A stretch of 17,040 nt of DNA from Campylobacteraceae bacterium (lineage in GTDB: Bacteria; Campylobacterota; Campylobacteria; Campylobacterales; Sulfurovaceae): positions 1 to 17,040 of the forward strand of contig JALVWV010000050.1 in assembly GCA_027023145.1 (NCBI GenBank). Reading direction: 5' to 3'. The notes under the pieces are model-generated. The model had not been told where the DNA came from and ran no database searches. It saw only the letters and a program-made list of their open reading frames with translations. The number at the start of each line of letters is the position of its first letter. Position 1 is the first letter of the stretch. The position numbers were made by a program, and so were the translations under genes. Positions 7,544-14,235 of the stretch are shown one piece after another.

Positions 7544-8599
7544 GTGGTCGTTCCCATCGCACTCACTTCATCTGCTCCCGTTACCTATGACATCACCATC
7601 GACACGCTTCCCGGGCTGACCTTTGACCGCAAAGTGGCGATCGTGACCAATCCCACCGTATCACCATTGCATCTCGACTATGTATTGGAGCGGATTGATG
7701 CGCCGCATATCGAGGTGATCGAAGTGCCGGATGGAGAGGAGTACAAAACCCTCGAGACCGTCGAGGGGATACTGGAACGGCTCTTTGAGGCGCGATTTGA
7801 TCGCAAGAGTCTGTTGATCGCCCTTGGGGGTGGGGTGATCGGAGACATGACGGGATTTGCGGCGAGTGTGTATCAGCGGGGGATTGGGTTCGTCCAGATC
7901 CCGACGACGCTGCTGAGCCAAGTCGATGCGAGTGTCGGAGGTAAGACCGGGGTCAATAACGCCTGGGGGAAGAACCTCATCGGTGCTTTTTATCAACCCG
8001 AAGCGGTCTACATCGATCCCCATTTCCTTGGCACCCTTCCGAAGCGTGAATTTGCCGCTGGGGTGGCCGAAGTGGTCAAGATGGCGGTGATGTTTGATGC
8101 GGAGTTTTTTCGCTTCCTTCAGACCCACGATCTTCGCACCCCCGAAGCGATCCGTGAAATGATCCGCCGCAGCGTTACCCTCAAGGCCGACGTGGTCAAC
8201 CAGGATGAAAAGGAGGCCGGTATCCGTGCCGTACTTAACTATGGTCATACCTTCGGTCATGTTGTCGAAAATGAGACTGACTATACTACGTATCTTCACG
8301 GTGAAGCGGTCGCCATCGGGATGGTGATGGCCAACGAACTGGCACAGCGACTCGGACTCCTCTCTGTCGAAGAGGCGGAGGCGATCCAGGATGTGCTTGC
8401 GGCGAACGGACTGCCGACGACATACCAGGTTGTCGATGTGGAGGGTTTTTATGAGCATTTCTTCCTTGATAAGAAGAGCAACCGGGGGGCAATCACCTTC
8501 ATTCTCCCCGGAGGGCGGATCGGTACCCATGTAGTGCGCAACGATCTCGACCCTCAGGCTGTCAAAGATGCACTGGCGGTGTTTGGAGGCGGGCAATGA
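7544..8599 (+). CDS. aroB: 3-dehydroquinate synthase
   Basis: Second enzyme of the shikimate pathway: converts DAHP to 3-dehydroquinate using NAD+ and a divalent metal. The 351-residue length is normal. Motifs are GGGVIGDMTGF (NAD-binding, 95-105), PTTLLSQVDASVGGKTGVN (120-138), the metal ligands E176 (AAGVAEVVK), H235 (NYGHTFGH) and H252 (LHGEA), and the phosphate-binding KKSNRGAITF near the C-terminus. The start is GTG 7544, preceded by AAGGA (7532-7536) at 7-nt spacing. It is the first gene of a coupled aroB-mscS-mtaB operon: its stop overlaps the next ATG. A 354-codon open frame on the opposite strand is a shadow of this gene. Confidence 0.98.
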   Translation: MVVPIALTSSAPVTYDITIDTLPGLTFDRKVAIVTNPTVSPLHLDYVLERIDAPHIEVIEVPDGEEYKTLETVEGILERLFEARFDRKSLLIALGGGVIGDMTGFAASVYQRGIGFVQIPTTLLSQVDASVGGKTGVNNAWGKNLIGAFYQPEAVYIDPHFLGTLPKREFAAGVAEVVKMAVMFDAEFFRFLQTHDLRTPEAIREMIRRSVTLKADVVNQDEKEAGIRAVLNYGHTFGHVVENETDYTTYLHGEAVAIGMVMANELAQRLGLLSVEEAEAIQDVLAANGLPTTYQVVDVEGFYEHFFLDKKSNRGAITFILPGGRIGTHVVRNDLDPQAVKDALAVFGGGQ

Positions 8600-10275
8600 T
8601 CCGGGTCTTGTTTGTCCTTGTTCTCTTGATGACCAGCGGCGGGCTGTCCGCAGCCGGAGCTCCGGCAGAAGTGAACGGAACGGAGGTTGAGACCGCTCCC
8701 CCTGCACCAACAGCCCACAATACATTTGTAGCCGAAAAACTCAAGAAATTACGTGCAGAGTATGATGCGATCGAAAAAGAGGAAGGCAAAGGGAACGTTT
8801 GGTCGAAGATCTACAGCAATTACACCACCTATCAAGATCTCCGCAAGCGTTTTGACAAGCTCTCCAAACGAATCTACATCTTGACAAACACCAAAAAGAA
8901 AACACCCGAAGAGGAGAAAGAACTTCACAACGCACAACTTGAACGGGAGACGCTTCGGGGAAAACTGCAACTGCTGAAGGAGTATCGGGACAATCCCTTT
9001 GAGAAACTCCTCACACCCCCCAAGGTCGATACCCCGCCTGCTATTGGCAATCCATTTGCGATCATCAACGCTATCTCGTACAAGAAAAAGCTCAAAAGCG
9101 ACCAAAGCGCCTATGCTGCTGTCCATGCCGATCTGCTCAAGGTAATCGACCGCCTCAAAGAGAAATCCCACATCCTCAAGCAAATGATTTCACTCGATCT
9201 TACCAACAAAGCGTTGCACGCAAAATTGAATGCGATTGAGCAGGAGATGGAAGCCCTCAAGCCAGTAGAGGAGATCTTCAAAACCACCGAAGGGGTGTAC
9301 GCCAAGAAGATCGATGAAGCGCGGATCAAGGTCGACAGCGATATCCGCCGGGAGATCAGCAAAGCGCTCCTAATTATGATCGTAGTGATAGGGTTCTTCC
9401 TCCTGTTCCTTGCTGCCAAATTTCTCATTCAGCGTTACATGTCCAAGAAGGAGAGCTTCTATCTCATTAACAAAGCCCTCAACTTCATTTTCCTCAACGT
9501 CGTAGTGCTCATCCTGCTGTTTGCCTACATCGAAAACGTCAGCTATCTCGTGACGATCCTCGGGTTTGCCTCCGCCGGTATCGCCATCGCGATGAAAGAT
9601 TGGTTTATGTCGATCCTCGGGTGGTTTGTGATCGTCATCGGCGGGAGCGTGCATGTGGGGGATCGGGTCAAATTTGTCCGTGACGGGGTGCAGTATGTGG
9701 GGGATATCGTGGATATTTCACCGCTGCGAATGACCATGCAGGAGGATATCACCCTCACGTCGTATATGGTCAACCGCCGGTCAGGGCGGATTATCTTCAT
9801 CCCTAATAATTACGTTTTTACCGACATGATCGCCAACTACTCCCATGCTGGGCTCAAAACCGTGTGGGACGGGATCGACTTTACGATCACGTACGATTCA
9901 AATGTCACCAAAGCAGCAGGCATCGCCAAGGAGATCGTCAAAAAATACTCCAAAGGGTACACCGACATCACCCGGAAACAGCTCAACAAACTCCGCAAAA
10001 GCTACCACCTGAAAAACACCAACGTCGAGCCGCGTATCTACACGTTTATCGAGCCTTACGGGGTGAAGATCAGTGCCTGGTACATGACCAACGCCTTTGC
10101 GACTCTGACGCTGCGCAGCACCATCTCGATGGAGATCCTCGAACGGATTTCCCGTGAAAGTGACATAGAGATCGCCTACCCGACTCAGTCGCTCTACGTC
10201 AACAAACATATCCCTGCCCCCTCGGAGACATCCGAAGAGCATCCACTCGATGCCGACCCGAGAGATTACGTCTGA
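8596..10275 (+). CDS. MscS-family mechanosensitive ion channel with large periplasmic domain
   Basis: A 559-residue inner-membrane channel that would open under membrane tension to release solutes after osmotic downshock. There is a signal peptide at residues 1-20 (…MTSGGLSAAGA). An extended, helical, charged periplasmic region follows (about 25-255, coiled-coil-like), then membrane helices at about 256-278 and 292-315. The pore-lining TM3 region (about 316-350) contains LGFASAGIAIAMKDWFMSILGWFVIVIGG, in which GFASAGIAIAMKD corresponds to the MscS 'Gaxgiaia.a…' motif. A beta domain comes next (VHVGDRVKFVRDGVQYVGDIVDI … GRIIFIPNNYVF), and the C-terminal alpha/beta domain reaches to about 540. 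It is larger than E. coli MscS (286 aa) because of the N-terminal domain. The start overlaps the aroB stop (ATGA), and its own stop overlaps the mtaB start (TGATG). Same gene order as H. pylori HP0283-HP0285. Confidence 0.95.
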   Translation: MIRVLFVLVLLMTSGGLSAAGAPAEVNGTEVETAPPAPTAHNTFVAEKLKKLRAEYDAIEKEEGKGNVWSKIYSNYTTYQDLRKRFDKLSKRIYILTNTKKKTPEEEKELHNAQLERETLRGKLQLLKEYRDNPFEKLLTPPKVDTPPAIGNPFAIINAISYKKKLKSDQSAYAAVHADLLKVIDRLKEKSHILKQMISLDLTNKALHAKLNAIEQEMEALKPVEEIFKTTEGVYAKKIDEARIKVDSDIRREISKALLIMIVVIGFFLLFLAAKFLIQRYMSKKESFYLINKALNFIFLNVVVLILLFAYIENVSYLVTILGFASAGIAIAMKDWFMSILGWFVIVIGGSVHVGDRVKFVRDGVQYVGDIVDISPLRMTMQEDITLTSYMVNRRSGRIIFIPNNYVFTDMIANYSHAGLKTVWDGIDFTITYDSNVTKAAGIAKEIVKKYSKGYTDITRKQLNKLRKSYHLKNTNVEPRIYTFIEPYGVKISAWYMTNAFATLTLRSTISMEILERISRESDIEIAYPTQSLYVNKHIPAPSETSEEHPLDADPRDYV

Positions 10276-11540
10276 TGCCCGGTCAGCGTGTCTATTTCAA
10301 GACCTTCGGGTGCCGAACCAATCAGTTTGACACGCAGGTGATGCGAACTCGACTGAAACATTTTGTTGTAAGTGAGGGGGAAGAGGATGCCGACACCATC
10401 GTCGTCAACTCCTGTACCGTGACCAACGGTGCCGATGCTTCGGTGCGCAACTACATCCGATCTGCCCGCCGCAAAAATCCCGATGCCCGTATCATCCTCG
10501 CCGGGTGTGGCTCTCACTCCAAAGGGGAGAGCCTTTTTGAAGCCGAGGAGGTGTTTGGGGTGATGGGGCACTCAGAGAAAGAGCAGATCGATGCACTCCT
10601 CCTGCGCGAAGAGCGTTTCTATGAGATTGGAGATCTTGCACACGTTGACCAGACCATTGTGACGGAGTTTGTCGGTAAATCCCGGGCATTTATCAAAGTG
10701 CAGGAGGGGTGTGATTTTGCCTGCTCATACTGCATCATCCCCTCAGTACGCGGCGGGGCACGCTCATATCCACTCTCTCAAATCGAAGAGCAGGTGCGGG
10801 TACTCTCAGCCAATGGTTTCGGAGAGTTTATCCTCACCGGTACCAATGTGGGCAGTTACGGGCAGGATATTGGCACCTCGATGGCCAAGCTGCTTCAGCG
10901 TCTCTCCCGCCTGCGTGGTGTACGGCGTATCCGGATCGGAAGCCTCGAGCCGATCCAGATCGACGCGGCCTTTCTTGAGCTCCTTGATGAGCCGTGGATG
11001 GCACGCCACCTGCATATCGCCCTCCAACACACCAGTGATGCGATGCTTGAGCGGATGAACCGACGCAATGCGTATGCCTCCGACCTGCGCCTCTTTGAGC
11101 ACCTTGCCGAACGGGGGTATGCGTTGGGCACCGATTTCATCGTAGGGCACCCGGGTGAGGGGGAGGCTCAGTGGCGCGAAGCGATGGAGCGGATCGAGCG
11201 GTTGCCGCTGACCCATCTCCATGCTTTCACCTATTCACAGCGGGACGGTACGGCTTCAGCGGATATGCGTGACATTGTACGCGGCGACATCGCCAAAGCC
11301 CGCCACCGGGAACTGAGTGAAAAAATTGCGCAGAAGAATTATGCCTTTCGCCAAGCCCATGCGCACGATTTGGATGTATTGGTCGAGGGGGGCAAAGATG
11401 GACTTTACAACGGTCTCGATCAGTATTTTAATCGCATTCACATCCACTCCACAGAGGATCTTGTGGGCAATTGGGTGAGGGTGGAGGAGGCGGAGGTTTC
11501 TGATGCGGGGAATCGGGCAGAGTTGAGAGATATTTCGTAG
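10275..11540 (+). CDS. mtaB: MtaB-like tRNA t6A37 methylthiotransferase (radical SAM)
   Basis: Predicted to convert N6-threonylcarbamoyladenosine-37 of ANN-decoding tRNAs to its 2-methylthio form. The 421-residue protein has the MiaB-family layout. The N-terminal UPF0004 domain has Fe-S cysteines C13 (TFGCRTNQFDT), C47 (NSCTVTNGAD) and C78 (LAGCGS). The radical-SAM cluster C-x3-C-x2-C is at C146, C150 and C153 (EGCDFACSYCIIPSVRG). Downstream segments FILTGTNVGSYG and HLHIALQHTSD follow, then a TRAM-like C-terminus. The N-terminal GCRTNQxD pattern points to MtaB rather than MiaB (usually GCQMN) or RimO. It overlaps the mscS stop by 1 nt, so it is the third gene of the aroB operon. In H. pylori the corresponding gene lies just before ftsH; here accessory DNA follows instead. 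Confidence 0.93.
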   Translation: MPGQRVYFKTFGCRTNQFDTQVMRTRLKHFVVSEGEEDADTIVVNSCTVTNGADASVRNYIRSARRKNPDARIILAGCGSHSKGESLFEAEEVFGVMGHSEKEQIDALLLREERFYEIGDLAHVDQTIVTEFVGKSRAFIKVQEGCDFACSYCIIPSVRGGARSYPLSQIEEQVRVLSANGFGEFILTGTNVGSYGQDIGTSMAKLLQRLSRLRGVRRIRIGSLEPIQIDAAFLELLDEPWMARHLHIALQHTSDAMLERMNRRNAYASDLRLFEHLAERGYALGTDFIVGHPGEGEAQWREAMERIERLPLTHLHAFTYSQRDGTASADMRDIVRGDIAKARHRELSEKIAQKNYAFRQAHAHDLDVLVEGGKDGLYNGLDQYFNRIHIHSTEDLVGNWVRVEEAEVSDAGNRAELRDIS

Positions 11541-11555
11541 GGGCATCTTTTCAGA

Positions 11556-11597
11556 GGCTTGGACTTCAGTCCAACCAAACGCGATAGCGTTACGGGG
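11556..11597 (+). repeat. REP-like palindromic element, copy 1
   Basis: Two consecutive hairpins: TTGGACT-TC-AGTCCAA (11559-11574, perfect 7-bp stem) and AACGC-GATA-GCGTT (11578-11591), introduced by GGC. The same two-hairpin layout recurs at 13053-13096 (inverted), 14082-14123 (inverted) and 14146-14186. It lies just after mtaB, at the border of the accessory stretch. Confidence 0.75.
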
Positions 11598-11650
11598 TTA
11601 GTCTTTGTTCCGGCGAGCTGCAAATGGAGCAAGTAAAGTTCCTCTTAAGG

Positions 11651-11666
11651 GAATATTCTCTATACT
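11651..11666 (+). promoter_or_regulatory. Possible higBA promoter
   Basis: TATACT (11661-11666) is a -10 candidate ending 6 nt before the higB ATG, which would give a leaderless or nearly leaderless transcript. Consistent with this, no Shine-Dalgarno sequence precedes higB. An 8-bp palindrome GAATATTC (11651-11658) next to it could be the antitoxin operator. No good -35. Confidence 0.35.
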
Positions 11667-11672
11667 CCACTC

Positions 11673-11966
11673 ATGAATGTCATCAGCAAACGAACCCTTG
11701 TGCAGTTTTATGAGAAAAATCCCCAAGCCAAAACAGCACTTGAGGTGTGGCACAGTGATGCACGAAAAGCCCTTTGGCGCACACCTGAAGAGATCAAGCG
11801 AATCTATCCCCACGCCTCGTTTCTGCGAGACAATCGTGTGGTGTTCAATATCAAGGGAAACAACTATCGACTCATCGTCCATATCGATTATCTTCGTAAG
11901 ATTGTGCGGGTCAAGTTTATAGGCACCCATGCTGAGTATGACATGATAAACGCCGAGGAGGTATAA
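11673..11966 (+). CDS. higB: HigB-type toxin (ribosome-dependent mRNA interferase)
   Basis: A 97-residue toxin of the HigB_toxin family (RelE fold), expected to cleave mRNA on translating ribosomes. The family pattern is clear end to end: an N-terminal V-I-S-(K/R)-x-x-L-x-x-F-(Y/W), then ALEVWHSDARKALWRTPEEIK, FLRDNRVVFNIKGNNYRL (the F-N-I-x-G-N-x-Y-R-L core), a beta strand IVHIDYLRKIVRVKFIGTH, and the terminal THAEYDMI. The ATG at 11673 gives exactly the family length. The toxin precedes its antitoxin, the usual order for higBA and the reverse of most toxin-antitoxin pairs. One nt separates it from higA. It is intact as far as can be seen. Confidence 0.95.
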   Translation: MNVISKRTLVQFYEKNPQAKTALEVWHSDARKALWRTPEEIKRIYPHASFLRDNRVVFNIKGNNYRLIVHIDYLRKIVRVKFIGTHAEYDMINAEEV

Positions 11967-11967
11967 C

Positions 11968-12333
11968 ATGCAGATCAAACCCATCCACAACGAAGCCGAT
12001 TATGACCAGGCGCTTGAGCGCGTCGACGAGCTTATGGAACTCAATCCTGCACCCGGTACACCGGAGAGTGATGAGCTGGAGATTTTGGCAATGCTCATAG
12101 AGAAATACGAAGAAAAAGCCTGGGCGATTTCTGAACCTGATCCGATCGAAGCGATCAAGATACGGATGGAGCAAATGAACCTCAAGCAAAAAGACCTCAC
12201 CCCCTACATCGGTAACAAAAGCAAAGTTTCCGAAGTTCTCAATCGCAAAGTCGGCCTCTCTCTCAACATGATCTACAACCTTGCCAAAGGGCTCAACCTG
12301 CCGTTGGAGACACTGGTACGACCGAGTCGATAA
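11968..12333 (+). CDS. higA: HigA-type antitoxin with XRE helix-turn-helix
   Basis: A 121-residue antitoxin and autorepressor. The N-terminal 55 residues have the COG5499-type signature MQIKPIHNEADYDQALERVDELME…PGTPESDELEILAMLIEKYEEK, followed by the linker WAISEPDPIEAIKIRME. Residues about 65-118 are an XRE-type helix-turn-helix (NLKQKDLTPYIGNKSKVSEVLNRKVGLSLNMIYNLAKGLNLP). GGAGG in the end of higB lies 7 nt before its ATG, and there is a 1-nt gap to higB. Antitoxins of this group have a zinc-independent N-terminal toxin-binding segment and bind their own promoter; the palindrome 5' of higB is a candidate site. Confidence 0.95.
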   Translation: MQIKPIHNEADYDQALERVDELMELNPAPGTPESDELEILAMLIEKYEEKAWAISEPDPIEAIKIRMEQMNLKQKDLTPYIGNKSKVSEVLNRKVGLSLNMIYNLAKGLNLPLETLVRPSR

Positions 12334-12358
12334 CGGGTCAAAATCCCTCCATCTTAAC

Positions 12359-12372
12359 GGGGCTAAAGCCCC
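12359..12372 (-). repeat. REP-like palindrome, divergent copy 2
   Basis: GGGGCT-AA-AGCCCC, a perfect 6-bp stem with a 2-nt loop, read as GGGGCTTTAGCCCC on the minus strand. It resembles the first hairpin of the other copies (GGGACT-nn-AGTCCC). The second hairpin is not conserved; an unrelated TGTGA…TCACA hairpin follows at 12385-12400. Located between higA and brnT. Confidence 0.5.
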
Positions 12373-12440
12373 TGCTCCTGTAGATGTGAGTTCTTTCACA
12401 CGAGGGAACAGCATCGCTTTAATTTTCATTTAATCATTAT

Positions 12441-12461
12441 TGTATATAATAACCATATACA
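12441..12461 (+). promoter_or_regulatory. brnT promoter with overlapping inverted-repeat operator
   Basis: A perfect -10 TATAAT (12445-12450) lies inside a 7-bp inverted repeat TGTATAT (12441-12447) / ATATACA (12455-12461) separated by 7 nt. The start codon of brnT is 12 nt further on. Repressor binding here would block RNA polymerase directly, which fits autoregulation by the BrnT-BrnA complex. No clear -35. Confidence 0.6.
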
Positions 12462-12472
12462 AAAGGGAGAAT

Positions 12473-12796
12473 ATGGAGTTCGAATGTTTGGATGTAGAGG
12501 CATTGACAGGTTTTGACTGGGACGATGGTAACGTCTACAAGAATGAGAAAAAACACGGACTCAACTACAAGAAGATCGAAGAGATTTTTTTCAACGAACC
12601 TCTGATTGTTGTTGAAGATTATATTCATTCTGTGGATGAGTGCCGCTGTGTTGCCTTCGGCAAAGACGATGAAGGTGTCAAAATCATGGTGGTCTTTACC
12701 ACACGAGATGACCGCATACGGGTAATCTCGGCTCGTGAAATGACGAAAAAGGAGAAAACGTTTTATGAAAACAACAAAAACAATCCCTACCTTTAA
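12473..12796 (+). CDS. brnT: BrnT-family toxin (RelE-like ribonuclease)
   Basis: A 107-residue toxin. The N-terminal motif FDWDDGNVYKNEKKHGLNYKKIEEIF is the BrnT hallmark (F-x-W-D-x-x-K-x-x-x-N-x-x-K-H-G-(V/I)). It is followed by an E-D-x-x-H segment, RCVAFGKDDEGVKIMVVFTTRDDRIRVISAREM (the G…V.ft.R….IRiISARkm core) and a K/E/Y-rich tail. The start is ATG 12473, preceded by AGGGAGA; an in-frame upstream ATG region (12440) would overlap the promoter and operator. BrnT toxins cut RNA and are neutralised by the downstream antitoxin. Its 3' end overlaps the antitoxin gene by 32 nt in another frame, so the two are translationally coupled. Confidence 0.93.
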   Translation: MEFECLDVEALTGFDWDDGNVYKNEKKHGLNYKKIEEIFFNEPLIVVEDYIHSVDECRCVAFGKDDEGVKIMVVFTTRDDRIRVISAREMTKKEKTFYENNKNNPYL

Positions 12797-13025
12797 AGAT
12801 GAAAACGAAGAGCGGCTCTTTTGGGAATCGCATGACGCGACGGAGTATCTCGATACGACACAAGCCCGAGCCGTACGCTTCCCCAACCTGAAAAAAACAA
12901 CACGGAGCATCTCCATACGCCTGCCGGTCGATATGATCGACGCACTGAAAGTCAAAGCAAACAGCATGGACGTGCCGTATCAGTCGTTGATCAAGATGAT
13001 GTTGAATGAAGGGCTGCGAGCTTGA
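12765..13025 (+). CDS. brnA: BrnA/CopG-type antitoxin partner of BrnT
   Basis: An 86-residue antitoxin. The N-terminal part (IPTFKDENEERLFWESHDATEYLD) is the conserved toxin-binding 'P.F..E.EEr.FWe.hD.tdY.d' segment of the CopG-antitoxin family. The C-terminal part (SISIRLPVDMIDALKVKANSMDVPYQSLIKMMLNEGL) is a ribbon-helix-helix DNA-binding domain. GGAG at 12751-12754 lies 10 nt before the ATG. The 32-nt overlap with brnT is larger than the usual few-nt overlap but both ends look natural: the start gives the normal family N-terminus and the brnT stop gives the normal BrnT C-terminus. It should repress the promoter at 12441-12461. Confidence 0.9.
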   Translation: MKTTKTIPTFKDENEERLFWESHDATEYLDTTQARAVRFPNLKKTTRSISIRLPVDMIDALKVKANSMDVPYQSLIKMMLNEGLRA

Positions 13026-13052
13026 TGCGCCCGTGGGGCGGAACTAGAGAGG

Positions 13053-13096
13053 ACACGCCTTCCGTCGTGTTTAGTGGGACTGAAGTCTCAGCCCCC
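13053..13096 (-). repeat. REP-like palindromic element, copy 3
   Basis: On the minus strand: GGGGGCT, the hairpin GAGACT-TC-AGTCCC (13076-13089), then a linker CACTAA and the second hairpin ACACG…CGTGT (13053-13057 / 13066-13070). Same order and similar linker (AC[C/T]AAAC) as copy 1, in the opposite orientation. Lies after brnA; a separate GC hairpin CGCCC-GTG-GGGCG (13028-13040) may end brnTA transcription. Confidence 0.7.
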
Positions 13097-13191
13097 TTTG
13101 CCCTTTTATATGTTGCTGATGATCTTCTTCGGATATAGCTACATGAACGGATGCCCCAGTCCGGGACTGTAACATATTTGCCCTCTTTGGG

Positions 13192-13197
13192 TACAAT
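13192..13197 (+). promoter_or_regulatory. Putative -10 element of the dehydrogenase gene
   Basis: TACAAT lies 28 bp before the ATG of the short-chain dehydrogenase, followed by AGGAAGGAG (13212-13220). No convincing -35 element is seen. Inferred from sequence. Confidence 0.4.
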
Positions 13198-13225
13198 ATC
13201 ACACAAAAATCAGGAAGGAGTTGCT

Positions 13226-14035
13226 ATGACTAATATCGTTATGACCGGATGCAGCACCGGGATCGGATTGACCACTGCCAAGTACCTCAAGGATCGCTTC
13301 ATCCGTGTCTACCCCACCGCACGCAAGATCGAAGATGTAGAGATGTTACGGGGATTGGGGTTTGAGAATGCGATGCAGTTGGATGTACGCAAACCCGAAC
13401 AGATTGAAGCCGTCATCAATACCGTTTTGGAAAAAGAGGGGAAGATCGATGCGTGGTTTAACAACGCTGGCTATGGTCAGATGGGAGCGGTCGAGGATGT
13501 CCCAACCGAGGCACTTCGGGAGCAGTTTGAGACCAATGTTTTTGGACTGCATGAGTGTACCCGCCAGATTGTCCCGGTGATGCGCAAGCAAGGCTATGGT
13601 AAAATCATCCAGCACTCCTCGGTGCTTGGGCTTATCTCCCTTCCATACCGAGGGAGTTACAACGCCAGTAAATACGCCATCGAGGGGCTCACCGACACGC
13701 TCAGATTGGAGCTAAAAGGGACGAAGATTTACCCTGTCCTCCTCAATACCGGTCCCATCACCAGCCGCTTCCGGGAGACGGCAATCGCTTCGCTGGATCG
13801 GATCGATACCGAGGATTCCGTCTTCCGGGAGAAATACGAAGCCTCCCGCAACGGTACCGCCAAACGGGTTCCGTTCAACGAAGGGCCTGAAGCCGTAGCA
13901 CGGGTGGTTTACCGCATCCTCGCCGATGAACATCCACGCCCCCGCTACTACATCACCAAAGCTACCTATCTGCTCGGATATGCCAAACGGTTGTTGAGTT
14001 CGGCGTGGTTGGATAAGGTGCTTTTAAGGGTGTAA
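13226..14035 (+). CDS. Classical short-chain dehydrogenase/reductase
   Basis: A 269-residue NAD(P)-dependent oxidoreductase of the classical SDR family. It has the dinucleotide-binding TGCSTGIG (7-14), LDV at 52-54 (adenine-ring Asp), NNAG (79-82), and the catalytic Ser131/132 with Y145-x3-K149 (YNASK). The LNTGPI segment after the core is the usual 'PG.v.T' cofactor loop, here TGPITS. Residues 1-140 are closest to DltE/YbbO-like SDRs, often annotated only as 'SDR family'; the substrate cannot be told. The start at ATG 13226 has AGGAAGGAG 5 nt upstream; an in-frame extension to 13151 has no ribosome-binding site. It stands alone between REP-like elements. Confidence 0.93.
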   Translation: MTNIVMTGCSTGIGLTTAKYLKDRFIRVYPTARKIEDVEMLRGLGFENAMQLDVRKPEQIEAVINTVLEKEGKIDAWFNNAGYGQMGAVEDVPTEALREQFETNVFGLHECTRQIVPVMRKQGYGKIIQHSSVLGLISLPYRGSYNASKYAIEGLTDTLRLELKGTKIYPVLLNTGPITSRFRETAIASLDRIDTEDSVFREKYEASRNGTAKRVPFNEGPEAVARVVYRILADEHPRPRYYITKATYLLGYAKRLLSSAWLDKVLLRV

Positions 14036-14040
14036 AGGGT

Positions 14041-14052
14041 GCGCAATAGCGT
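14041..14052. repeat. Partial REP-like hairpin
   Basis: GCGC-AATA-GCGT resembles the second hairpin of the REP-like copies (ACGC-GATA-GCGT at 11579-11590) but without the first hairpin. It begins 6 nt after the dehydrogenase stop. Possibly a truncated copy. Confidence 0.3.
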
Positions 14053-14081
14053 ACAGTGTATTGGTTATTGGTATATTGGGG

Positions 14082-14123
14082 ATGCGGCTTCGGCCGCATA
14101 AATGGGACTAAAGTCCCAGCCCC
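14082..14123 (-). repeat. REP-like palindromic element, copy 4 (left half of inverted pair)
   Basis: On the minus strand: GGGGCT, the hairpin GGGACT-TT-AGTCCC (14104-14117), the linker ATTT, then the hairpin ATGCGGC-CGAA-GCCGCAT (14082-14099). On the plus strand the second hairpin has a UUCG tetraloop, an extra-stable RNA loop, and the first is followed by AGCCCCTTTT. It may therefore also end or protect the dehydrogenase transcript. Confidence 0.75.
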
Positions 14124-14145
14124 TTTTGGGATTGCGGTCTTTTCC

Positions 14146-14186
14146 GGGGCTTGGACTTTGGTCTAACAAAACGCGTCAGCGTAACG
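14146..14186 (+). repeat. REP-like palindromic element, copy 5 (right half of inverted pair)
   Basis: GGGGCTTGGACT-TT-GGTCTAA (stem with G-T pairs, 14151-14166), then the linker CAAA and ACGC-GTCA-GCGT (14171-14182). It lies 22 bp from copy 4 in the opposite orientation, giving the inverted-pair arrangement typical of bacterial interspersed mosaic elements. Short GTAAC iterations follow (14181-14210). Confidence 0.75.
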
Positions 14187-14235
14187 TAACGTAATACTTA
14201 GCACGTAACACATAACACGAATAAAAGGATTCAAC

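Noticed and set aside
7661..8725. 354-codon open frame on the minus strand
   Set aside because: Lies across aroB, whose motifs and ribosome-binding site are unambiguous; the antisense frame shows no family features.
13110..13172. 20-residue hydrophobic ORF (MLLMIFFGYSYMNGCPSPGL)
   Set aside because: No ribosome-binding site and it ends just before the dehydrogenase promoter; most likely chance.
13151..13225. N-terminal extension of the short-chain dehydrogenase
   Set aside because: The extension crosses the putative -10 element and has no ribosome-binding site, while ATG 13226 has AGGAAGGAG and gives the standard family N-terminus.
14082..14126. Classical rho-independent terminator of the dehydrogenase gene
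   Set aside because: The hairpins match the REP-like family and the T-run is only four bases and offset by AGCCCC; a terminator role is possible but not the primary identity.
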